A program made the position numbers and the translations under genes. A stretch of 64,000 nucleotides of DNA from positions 1 to 64,000 of the forward strand of contig JADLZK010004576.1 in assembly GCA_015847255.1 (NCBI GenBank), read 5' to 3'. The notes beneath the pieces were generated by a model. That model saw only the letters and a program-made list of their open reading frames with translations. It was not told the DNA's origin and did no database searches. This DNA comes from Hyparrhenia diplandra. Lineage: Eukaryota > Streptophyta > Magnoliopsida > Poales > Poaceae. Positions 23,098 to 32,926 of the stretch are shown here, piece by piece. Each line of letters opens with the position of its first letter. Within the stretch, counting starts at the first letter, position 1.

Positions 23098-24853
23098 TTG
23101 ATCCTGGTATGAGTTACCAACAGGGCTTCTTAAGTTATTGGGTGCATCTGCACAGCTGTCAGAGGTCTTTGGGACAATGACAGGTGCAGGTGGGCCCGAA
23201 GAATTAGGAGGTTCTGTTACATCTACCAATTGGGTTTCACCAACATCATTGTGATTTTCTTCTTCATCTTGAGATCCATTGGTTTCATCAAACTCAACAT
23301 CATGCACTTCCTCAAGTTGACCACTAGTGCTATTCCACACTCTATATGCTTTGCTTGTAGTGGAATAACCAAGTAAGAATCCCTCATCATATTTCTTGTC
23401 AAACTTGCCCAATCTAGTTCCTTTCTTCAATATGTAGCATTTGCAACCGAAGACTCTAAAGTAAGCAATGTTTGGCTTTCTTCCATTCAATAGCTCATAG
23501 GGTGTCATGCTCATCATTGGATGACAATACAATCGGTTGATGTAGTAGCATGCGGTGTTGATTGCTTCGCCCAAAATGATTGACTCACATCATATTCACT
23601 AAGCATTGACCTTACCATATCCATGAGAGTCCTATTCTTCCTCTCAACTAAGTCATTTGATTGTGGTGTGTAGGTAGGTGAGAATTCATGCTTAATGCCA
23701 TAGTCATTGCATAGCTCTTCAATTCTTGTATTCTTGAATTCACTACCATTGTCACTTCTCACTTTCTTGATGGTAACATCATATTCATTGCACACTTGCT
23801 TGAGAAATGTCTTGAAGATAGAATATGTGTCACTCTTGTCATTGAGAAAGAATACCCAAGTATATCTAGTGAAATCATCCACAATCACAAATCCATACTT
23901 ATTGCCTCCAATGCTAGTGTATGTGGTTGGACCAAATAAATCCATGTGCATCAACTCAAATGGCTTGCAAGTGCTCATAAAATTCTTCTTAGGATGAGTG
24001 TTCCCACTTGCTTGCCGGCTTGACATGCACCACATAGCTTGTCCTTTTCAAACTCAACTCCATCCAAGCCTCTCACTAGGTTGTGCTTCACAAGCTTGTT
24101 CAATTGTTTCATGCCAATATGACCAAGTCTCCTATGCCATATCCAACCCATGCTTGATTTGGAGAGCAAGCATGTACTCAATTTTGCTTTTACTTGTGCC
24201 AAAATCAACTAGATAAAGGTTGTCATGTCTAAAAACCTTGAATATCAACTTTAAGTCTTTCATGCTAACAACCTCAATGTCATCAACCCTAAATATGCAC
24301 TTGAAATCAAGATCACAAAGTTGTGCTACCGAGAGCAAGTTGAAGTTCACCTTGTCAACATGTGCCACATTAGATATGCTCAAGTCACTTGTAATCTCAA
24401 TCTTGCCATGACCTTTGATCTTGCCTCTACCATTATCACCAAATGTGATACTACCACCACTTAAACTTGTATCAAAAAGAGTTGAACATTCTAGCATCAC
24501 CCGGTCATGTGTTGAGTGCACCTACTATCAAGAATCCAATGCCTCCCTCCGGACTTGTAATTCACCTACAAATCGGATCAATGAGATTTAGATACCCATC
24601 CTTGCTTGGGTCCTTGAGGTTAGTCACCAAAGCCTTTGGCACCCAAATGGACTTCTTCTTTGGTCCCACAATTGGTGTACCAATAAACTTTGCCTTTACA
24701 CCATTCTCCCTCTTGGTAAGCAAATAGCATGAATCAAAACAAATTGAATGCACTTTGTTTGCTTTCTTGTTGGTGTTCATTTTAGTGCATTTTTGCTCTT
24801 GATGCCCAACTTGCTTGCATCTTTGGCAATAAGAACCATTGCTCTTCACAAAG
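23098..24853 (-). pseudogene. Copia pol, protease and integrase part
   Basis: Read on the minus strand: a second zinc knuckle (CQRCKQVGHQEQKC, near 24800), a retropepsin region where the active-site triad reads DSR instead of DSG (near 24530) followed closely by a stop, the GAG-pre-integrase domain (WHRRLGHIGMKQL, 24160-24120), then the integrase core with catalytic Asp in MDLFGP, Asp in RSDNGSEF and Glu in DLVERKNRT. A frame change near 23575 is followed by the C-terminal part (MTPYELLNGRKPNI, FRVFGCKCYI). The family makes one polyprotein; here the protease is mutated and frames are broken. Confidence 0.88.
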
Positions 24854-26614
24854 CTAGGCTTTGGAGTCACAAAAAGCCTTTTTGCCCTTCTTGGGGATAT
24901 ACCCTAGACCTTCCTTGTTAAGGGAAAATCTTTGGCTACCCAAGCACTTTAGCAACTTGGCATCCCCACCATATGCCTTACCCAAGGCGTGGGTGAGCTC
25001 ATCCACCTCTCTCTTGAGAGTCTCATTCTCAACTAATAATGATGAATCTAAAACCTTTTCATCACTACTAGTGGAGGTAGAGTGGGTTGGTGTGGATGTG
25101 GAGGGTATGTTTGGTTCTTCAACATCAACCACGAATGGTTCATCTATAATGTCACATGTTGAACCAACATTCCTCTTGGAAACCAAGACAACCTTGTCAC
25201 TCTTAGCTACTAGCAAGGAATGAGCTTTTTTAAGCTTTGTATGAGCAAGTTGAAGCTCCTCATGGTCTTCCTTTAGACACTCATAGGATGCATCTTGCTC
25301 CCTAAGGCTCTTTTCAAGAGAGGCAACTATATTTTCTAAGGCCATACATTCCTTAGCCTTAGCTATGAGAACAATGTTTGCTTGCTCCATTGCCTCAAAC
25401 ATCTCATCTTTAGTGGGTTCATTTGATTCATCATATTCTTCCTCACTATCATATTTTACTTCATTAGAGGATGGTTCATCATATACCTTAGTGGCCTTAG
25501 CCATGAAGCATGAACCGGAGGATGAGTCAAATAGAGAAGGCTTGTCTTGATTAACTAGTGCCATCATAACCTTGCCCTCTTCTTCTTCTTCGGATTCATC
25601 ACTATCCCATGTCACAACAAATGCACCGTCTTTGCCTTGCTTGAAGGTAGCCTTGTTCTTGCCCCTTCTACGGTCCTTGTTGTTCTTCTTGTCCTTCCTA
25701 TGAGGACATTCCTCAAAGAGATGGTCGGGACTATCACACTTCCAACATAGCCTATTGTCATCATTGCCCTTGGAAGTGCCCTTCTTCTTGTGGTGCCCAA
25801 ATCTTCTGTTGTACTTGAGCATAGTGCCAAATTTCTTGACAACCAAGGCAAGTGCTTCATCAACCTCTTCTAGGCCGGATACATCACACTCTTCTTCTTG
25901 TGCCTTTGCCTTGCCCTTGTTTGAGGTAGAGGATGCCTTGAATACAACGGCCTTCTTCTCCTCAACCTTCTTGTCTTCCTTCTCCTTGGCATCAACATCA
26001 TGATCATACTTGTCAAATGTCAACACCTCTCCAAGTAGATCATTTGGCTTCTTTGAATCAAGCCCATCTCTTTGTAGCATGAGAATCAACATCTTGAATC
26101 TTGAAGGTAGGCTAATCAAGAACTTATGACAAAAGTCTTGATCTTGTGTCTTGTAGCCCAAGGTATTGAGATCATTCACAATGACTTGAAGACGATGAAA
26201 CATCTCAAGAATTGTTTCACCATCCTTCATCTTGAAGGTCTCGAACTCACTCTTGAGTCCATATAGCTTGGCACTCTTGACAACCTTGGTGCCCTCATAT
26301 GTCTCACTCAACCTTGTCCATACTTCACTTGCACGGTCCAAGTCCTTGATTCCCTCAAATATCTTTGCATCGATGGCATTGTATATTGTGTTGAGTACCA
26401 TTCGATTGCAAGTCCGGTTTGCTCTATCCTCATCGGTGAGCTTGGTAGGATCAAGAATGACATAATCATTCTCCGTCACCTCCAATACTCTCTCATGTAT
26501 CGATCCAAGGTACATGGTCATCTTTCTCTTCCAATGATCAAAAGAACTCTCACCATCAAAATGAGGTGGCTTTCCCCCAATATGGTTAAAAACTATAGTA
26601 GCCATATCTTGCAC
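24854..26614 (-). CDS. Copia gag polyprotein, uninterrupted
   Basis: This 586-residue frame is the capsid/nucleocapsid protein of the nested Copia element. Residues of about 15-200 form a UBN2-type (retrotransposon gag) domain with DHWKRKMTMYLGS near the start and TYEGTKVVKSAKL in the middle. A CCHC zinc knuckle, CWKCDSPDHLFEEC (C-x2-C-x4-H-x4-C), lies near residue 290, flanked by Lys/Arg-rich stretches. The C-terminal third is acidic and then coiled-coil-like. The start at 26614 lies about 37 bp downstream (element sense) of the primer-binding site. In contrast to pol, it shows no frame break over 1.76 kb. The coding potential belongs to the transposon, not to a host gene. Confidence 0.9.
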   Translation of the reverse strand: MQDMATIVFNHIGGKPPHFDGESSFDHWKRKMTMYLGSIHERVLEVTENDYVILDPTKLTDEDRANRTCNRMVLNTIYNAIDAKIFEGIKDLDRASEVWTRLSETYEGTKVVKSAKLYGLKSEFETFKMKDGETILEMFHRLQVIVNDLNTLGYKTQDQDFCHKFLISLPSRFKMLILMLQRDGLDSKKPNDLLGEVLTFDKYDHDVDAKEKEDKKVEEKKAVVFKASSTSNKGKAKAQEEECDVSGLEEVDEALALVVKKFGTMLKYNRRFGHHKKKGTSKGNDDNRLCWKCDSPDHLFEECPHRKDKKNNKDRRRGKNKATFKQGKDGAFVVTWDSDESEEEEEGKVMMALVNQDKPSLFDSSSGSCFMAKATKVYDEPSSNEVKYDSEEEYDESNEPTKDEMFEAMEQANIVLIAKAKECMALENIVASLEKSLREQDASYECLKEDHEELQLAHTKLKKAHSLLVAKSDKVVLVSKRNVGSTCDIIDEPFVVDVEEPNIPSTSTPTHSTSTSSDEKVLDSSLLVENETLKREVDELTHALGKAYGGDAKLLKCLGSQRFSLNKEGLGYIPKKGKKAFCDSKA

Positions 26615-26650
26615 CGGAGGGTGTTACTCCTTGCTAAAACGGTGACCACG

Positions 26651-26664
26651 GCTCTGATACCACT
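26651..26664 (-). promoter_or_regulatory. Primer-binding site (initiator Met-tRNA type)
   Basis: Immediately inside the 5' LTR the minus strand reads GTGGTATCAGAGC. TGGTATCAGAGC is the standard plant Copia primer-binding site, complementary to the 3' end of initiator methionine tRNA. Confidence 0.9.
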
Positions 26665-28410
26665 TGAAAGGACCTAAATGGCTAGAGGGAGGGTGAATAG
26701 CCTAATAAAAATTTCTACAAAACACTAGACAAACTTGTTAGAACAACAAAAGGCGATAAACATGTTTGCTCTAGCTCTACTTGTCGGCAAGCCTCCTATT
26801 GACAATTATAGTTGCTATGATCTCTAGTTCACTCAATTTGCTAAGTGGCTACTTTACCAACTAGGTGAACAAGCTAGATTACACTAAGCAAGACTAAGCA
26901 ACTAGCTAGACTACACAAGCACAATATATATCAAAGTAATGCAAGTGTGTAGAGGTGATATACCACTATATCGAGGCTAGTCAATCCAATCACCGAGGAT
27001 GTTGTCACAATATGAATAATGAATCCAAATGCCAAGAGACAACAATCACAATGGAGAGACACGAAGATTTAACCCGAAGTTCACTTGAGCACCCTCAAGC
27101 TACGTCTCCGTTGTGTCGACCTTCTTATGTGTGGGTCAAGGTGAAGCTCACTCCAAGCCAAATGCCTTTAGGCTTCTTGAACCCAAAGCAAATGAGAGGT
27201 ACTCACCGACACAAGCAATGTATTATCTTGCAATTCGTCGTCCCGACGAGGATGCACGGTCCTCTCACAAATCACCGGAGGTGGTCAAGAACATTCACCT
27301 TCTCTTACCAACGCCTCCACCAATCACCAAGCCGGCTAGGAGTGGTGCTCTCCAAGAGCAACAAGAAAACCACCGGCTCACAATGATCCCCAAGTACCAC
27401 TAGATGTAAAGATCAAAGCAAAGTGCACTTGAATCACCCCAACTCACTAGAATGGATGCTCTCAAGTAAAGGAGTGAGGAGGAGGATGAGTGCTCAGCTC
27501 TAGAGGTGTTAGGATTGATTTCAAAAGACCAAGAGACCTCCAAGAGCCGGCCAAAGGGGTATAAATACCCCCACACCACGAAATATGGGCCGTTGGGGTG
27601 CAATCCACGCACAAATCGCCGACGGCCGGACGCGATCGACCGGACTCACCAAAGGAGTCCGGCCGGTGGGTCCGGCCACAACCGACAAACCCCACGGCCG
27701 ATCAAGACCGGCCGACGCTTAGCGCCTCGGTCGCGTCCGCTCGGGTGCTTCTCGGGTCGCACCGAAGCATCCGTTCGGTGCGTCCCGGCCGTCCTCGGCC
27801 GAAAGCTCCAAAACATGCTCTGGGAATTTGACCGGACCGCACACCGGTGCGTCCGGTCGGTTCTTCCAGCTTCCGGTCGCTGAGTCCGGCCACCGACGGA
27901 CCGCGAAATTTCATCGCTTCGCCGTCGTTCTTCGCTTTGCTCCAAACCGACTTCCGTCCACTTGATTCTTGTTGCCGACACGTCGAAGAACACCCCGGAC
28001 ACCATGTGTTAGCATTTTGAAAACATTTTCCATCAAGTACGGAGTTAGCTCTCTAGGTTAGAATGCATGCAAATGATTTTGAACCTAGAGGCACATGAGG
28101 ACCGATATGTGCGATAGTTTTCCCTCTTTATAGTACGGCTTATCGATCCTATAATCACTCACACCCTCTATGGTGTCTTGAGTGTAAAATCAAAATGGCC
28201 TATGATATACCTTTGCCTTGAACCCATTTTGATCCTCGAAACACGCCAAACCACGCACTTGATCATCAATTGGATCACCTCGACCCATCCACCATGACCA
28301 CCATGCACCGTCCTTGGCTTGACCAATCTCCAACTAAAACAAACACTTAGCATAGAGAGATTAGTCCAAAGGATATCACTAATTAGCCAAAACCAATCTA
28401 GAGATCTTCA
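26665..28410 (-). repeat. 5' LTR of the nested Copia element
   Basis: 1,746 bp; on the + strand it runs TGAAAGGACC...GATCTTCA. A TATTTATA box on the minus strand near 27560-27570 is a plausible promoter for the element. It matches 14713-16468 and, in opposite orientation, the solo LTR at 41686-43431. Confidence 0.93.
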
Positions 28411-28749
28411 GGCGTGTGTCGCCTTGTCCTTAGTGCATGTAGTGAGCTTAGGTAGGCTTTGTGGTTTTGCTAATTAGAATTATGTAGGAGCTCACCATTG
28501 TTTGAAGTACTAGTGCATAGGTTTGTGTGATCTTGCAATAGAATTGGTTAGGAGCTCAAACTAGGCTTGTCACCTCATTTATCTTGTGTAGGATCTTTTG
28601 TGAGGTGATTTACAGTCATAGTTAGAGGGGTGAAGTCTTGGCTAAATGAATAGTTTTAATTCTGCATTGTATTCGGTTAGCCATCACAATTAGTTTTTTA
28701 GAAAGGACTATTCATCCCCCTCTAGTCCCCATCTTGACCCTTCAGACGC

Positions 28750-29677
28750 TTTCATATTCAAATATGTTAGGAAATATACATCCCATTTTTACCCCTACTA
28801 GCACATGGATGGTACATCCCAACCACTCACTACTCGAGGACAACCCCATCACCTATGGCGGTGGCGGTGGCCAAGTCCAAGGCCCTAGTAACAACTCCCA
28901 TGGCTCAAGTACCAAAGGCCGCACCCTATGATCCTCGTTGCAGCACCAACACTAGCCCCATAGACCTATCCCACATATGACCTTGCACCAACCAATAAAA
29001 TGATCTATTCTCTTTCTCCAAGAATAAGGAGAACATGTACACTCACACTACTGAACCAAACATACAATGTTTATAGTTCCCTTGTAACAACTAGGCTTTT
29101 GTCTCGGGATTGTGAATTTAGACCAAGGCCATGGTCTATGAAAAGACTTTAATTGGGGAGAACTTTCATTCAATGGACATTTTAGTTTCATAACAATGAA
29201 TGATATGTATTAAGAAGTTGAAATCATAAAACCTTCAAATTTCAAAGACATCTTAATATAATTTGTATAAAACCGCCATCAATTCACATCATAGGGTGCA
29301 AGGACCCAAGCAAACCCTCTTGACCCAAGAACACCGAAGCGTACCACCACTATAGAAGAAAATATAATGAGGAATAATGTTTTTTACTTGAGGTTCAGCG
29401 ATGTGACTATATTCTCGACACATAACTGCGATCCTCCTCGAAAAACATAGCTGCAAATCCAAGATTTGAACCAATGGTAGCACTAGTCAAAATTTTGATA
29501 TGCAATACGATACAATTCAATAGAAAATTTGGTACGACTAACATAAAAAATACTTTATATGGTTTGGTATACTCGACTATAAATTAACTAAATTACGATA
29601 TTACATTTAAAAGGTTCAAAACTTACACAACTAGGTTCAAAACTTCCACAAATAGATCATTCATAAGATAAGGTCTT
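28750..29677. other. Intergenic stretch, no gene seen
   Basis: This sequence lies just outside the nested LTR insertions. Short ORFs only; no domains, RNA genes or repeat ends recognised. Confidence 0.4.
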
Positions 29678-29693
29678 ACATAAGTAAGAGATT

Positions 29694-29965
29694 TTTTTCT
29701 TTGAGATTACACAATACATCGCAGGACGCTCAACACACACGCAAACCCTACCCCCTATGAGCACCTTTAAAGGGGTGGCCGACAAATCTTGAAGTTCACG
29801 CGAAGTCGGCATAGGCATTTCATTTGCCGGACGGGGCGTCACCTACCATTTAATGCATAACGCGGAAAATCTGGAATAAATCGAATAATGTGTTGCACCG
29901 GAATTTGAACCATGGGTGGGAGCCCCAACCAATGACCTTTACCGTTGTGTCGTGAGCCCCTTGAC
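29694..29965 (-). mobile_element. tRNA-derived SINE with 16-bp target duplication
   Basis: ACATAAGTAAGAGATT occurs at 29678-29693 and 29966-29981. On the minus strand the element begins with a tRNA-like head: an A-box-like CACAACGGTAAAGG followed by the B-box GGTTCAAATTCC (near 29905-29915). It ends in an A-rich tail (T tract near 29692-29699 on the + strand). Length is about 272 bp. RNA polymerase III boxes, an A-rich tail and a long perfect duplication define a SINE. Confidence 0.85.
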
Positions 29966-29981
29966 ACATAAGTAAGAGATT

Positions 29982-32115
29982 ACAATACTAGTTCAAGGCT
30001 TTTGCTTTGTGCTTCCTTTTACCATTAAAGCATGAAGTGTGTTATCCTCCTTACATTGGAGAATATATCACACTCAATATAGATAGTGGCGGATCTCGCT
30101 AGGGGGAGGGGGCTCGGATCCCTAAACCCCTAAGTGCAGCTAATCAAGTCTAATTACTGTAGGAAAAGCAAAAAATCACCATCAAATCTTCATGCAAATC
30201 AACGTCTCCATTTATTCAGCCCCCCTCCCGCATCCGCCCTTTGAATAAGGCAACTAAAAATCATTCAATAATTTGTCACTCATCTTTGTTTCTCACCTTA
30301 TTGTTCGCTAAACATAATGTACAGAATAATCTTTCAATACTTGTTGTCTCCACCGGTAAGATCAATACTTGTTGTCCCAACCATACAGTTCCTGTTTCTT
30401 TTTGTCAATAAGGTTGATATAAAACACAACAAGGTTGTCCATGCCTTCATCCATTCTCACATCTTCAATATATGTAGGTGAAGAATCCTATGAGAAAAGT
30501 TCAACCCTTGAGACCCGTGACCCGACATAGTTGTCGAACAGTCCTGACTGAACACCAAGGCATACACCTCTAACTATTTCTATTGAGGACTGCATAATGT
30601 GACTAAAGGTTAAGTATATGCATGCTATGCTACAAAATAGTTACCTAAAGACCTAGTTGAGCTTCAATTCCTTGTGATTGATCCAATGCTTTGTACGATT
30701 GCTTGTTTACTTTCAATTGTTATGCTTAGCTTGCTTAGATGGTAGAAGCCGAGAAGATGATGAGTTTCCCATATCGTGTGTGTTTGTGGTGTGTAGGACA
30801 TGCTTGTCCAATAAGCAACACAAAATTGTAGTAACCTGGGAAAGGTTGAGGCATGGAGATACCCCTTATGTACTGATAGGTCGTATGAGTAGTCTCCTTT
30901 GTCTTTTGTGGGGTTAATATGTACCTCTCTACATAGTTTGAATTATGCTAATCTTGTATGCTTCTAAATACGGACTAATGATAAGCAAATGACATGTGGA
31001 AGATTGAGCTCCACCTTGCAAATGAATTGTTTTACATTTATCGACCATGCTATGCTTGCTTAATTGATAAGATCACTTTACTTATGTGTAAAAACACCTT
31101 TATGCAAAATCAACCACATTCCTTGCTACACTAACCAAAATGCTTACTCCTTGTTACCATATTGGTAAGTCCCATTGAGTACAATCATGTACTGTCGGTT
31201 TTAAACCTTGCAAGTACCGTAGCCCCAGCCTATGGATTCTTCTATGAAAGTACCGTGAAGTTCATGCTATTGGCACAGCCATGAGCTATATATGTTGTTA
31301 TTTGTTTAAAAGACTTATGCTTGTACTCGAGTGTATCTCAGTATGTGTGATGACTAAGTTTGAAAAATGTGTGAACTTAAGTTACCCTTTTAGAATATTG
31401 ATGTGAACTTGATGTAAGTTGTGATGTTCGTTGCGCTATGATGGTCTAGATAATGGTATTCGCTTGTCTTGGCTTATTTTATTTTAGTTTATCCTCTCTT
31501 ACAGACTACTGTTCAATCAGCCAAAATCAATAGCCAAACAGCGGTGTGAGCAGTGAGTGGCGTGGCTGTCGCTAGTGGTGCAAGGGCGGATCCAGAAGCC
31601 TGGCGACTACCGGCGACGCTGACGCTGGGCACGAGGAGGACTGAAGATGTGGAGCGCCGTTGCTACTCGTGGTTCTCAGCTAGGGATACGCCATCGACGT
31701 CAACGATTAGTCCATTCTCTCCTCTTCAACGCCAGTCAGAATATTGAGCCTAATCACTAATCTAGAATGTGATCCTCATTCTCCTATCGACCCATTTGCA
31801 ACTCAGTGGATTTGGACGATAGTTGGAAAAATGTGAGTCAAGATGTCGGATCCCGGATCACTTTCCATCAAGGAAGCCACTAATCTATGGACTCTCTCGG
31901 CAGGGGAGATGTAATTAACAGACCATCATCGTTGATCCATCTCGGCGGCTAATTGTCGCCATTCCTCTTGCCAGCAACCCTCAATAAAAAAACATTTGCC
32001 TCATTAAACAAAGGGTAGGATGTTCTTGTTCCCAAGCTCTAAAGGACTCTTTGTAGGTTGTTCAGGTCTTTTTTTTTTGTGACATATAGGTTGTTCAAGT
32101 CGGCGAAGCTACATT
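29982..32115. other. Intergenic stretch with one small inverted-repeat element
   Basis: No gene is supported. At about 30088-30238 a GGCGGATC...GGGGGAGGGGGCT end is mirrored by AGCCCCCCTCCCGCATCCGCC, which looks like a hAT-type MITE of about 150 bp; its duplication is unclear. ORFs at 30678-30917 and 31553-31747 lack domains. Confidence 0.45.
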
Positions 32116-32420
32116 GGCTCTGTTTGGATCTATGGGTTAGAATTAGTTTGAGTTAGTTGGAGCTCAACTAGCCAAGGATCCAAACAAGAGAGTTAGATTG
32201 AGGTTAGTTGCATCTAACCCAAAAAAATACTTAAATTTCAGCAAGAGGTCTTTAATTAGGATTAGTTCGGGTTGGATCCACTAAAAATGCATTTTCTTTT
32301 TCCCTCCACCTACGTCAAATGATTGAACAAGTAAATTTAATGTCAATCTAGCTCCTTCCTCCATCCAAACAAATTTAGAGTTAGTTTAGTTTATTTAGAG
32401 TTTAAGTTAGAAACTAAAGC
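32116..32420. mobile_element. Degenerate MITE-like element
   Basis: The left end GGCTCTGTTTGGATC and repeated GTTAG/GAGTTAG words, with ATCCAAACA near 32363, resemble a grass MITE whose ends read GGCTCTGTTTGGATCC. The right inverted repeat is poorly preserved, so the boundary is approximate. Confidence 0.45.
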
Positions 32421-32926
32421 AAGGACCATTGTTGATTGTGGGTGCCCAGACAACAACACTTTTTTAAAAAAAAAAGAAGACTATTAGTAACAGATTTTCA
32501 CCATGATTATTACATCTATAAGAACAAAACACCTCCTCAAATTTGCTCTAACGTCACCACCGGTTCAGGAACATTTTCGTTGCTCGAGCAAGTTGTTTAC
32601 GAGCTCCGGTCGGCTCGTTTCCTCCACATGTTTTGTTAGGCCAGGGGCCAGCCGCTCACCGAGCTTTCATGTATCAGACAACCAGACTAGTCTACTGTAA
32701 GATCAATTTGTAGGATTGTCACCCAAACCAGTTCAGCATCACATTTCGAAGTATCGAACGCGAGTTTAGAACCGAGACAAGGCAAAATATCACTTGGGAC
32801 GGTATGCTGCTGTCTTCAAGCAGATTCCTCCCCGCGACAGGGTGTCAGCCACGCAGGCAGGGACAGTAACAAATGCTATCGATCATACTACGAAGTATAA
32901 AAAAGCGAGCCGCTACCAGATTTTCT

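Larger units (their letters stand above)
14713..28410 (-). mobile_element. Full-length Copia retrotransposon, SIRE/Maximus-like, nested
   Basis: GGCGT target duplications lie at 14708-14712 and 28411-28415. LTRs are 14713-16468 (3' LTR in element sense) and 26665-28410 (5' LTR). In element order (reading the minus strand) it has a primer-binding site, gag, protease, integrase, reverse transcriptase, RNase H and polypurine tract; integrase before RT defines Copia. Long LTRs and a long gag suggest the SIRE/Maximus lineage (inference). By eye the first 350 bp of the two LTRs differ by about 5%, so the insertion is not recent. A 3.7-kb insertion at 19390-23092 and several frame breaks in pol mean it is no longer autonomous. 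Confidence 0.92.
12838..28744 (+). mobile_element. Solo LTR (Copia-type), split by a nested element
   Basis: GACGC at 12833-12837 is repeated at 28745-28749. The LTR starts TGAAAGGTCCC and ends CATCTTGACCCTTCA (TG...CA). Removing the Copia element at 14713-28410 and one copy of its 5-bp duplication leaves an LTR of about 2,204 bp (12838-14712 plus 28416-28744). No internal domain or second LTR remains, so it is a solo LTR, the usual product of unequal recombination. A TATA-like CTATTTATACACC near 13927 and the terminal word TATTCATCCCCCTCTAG suggest + sense. Confidence 0.85.
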
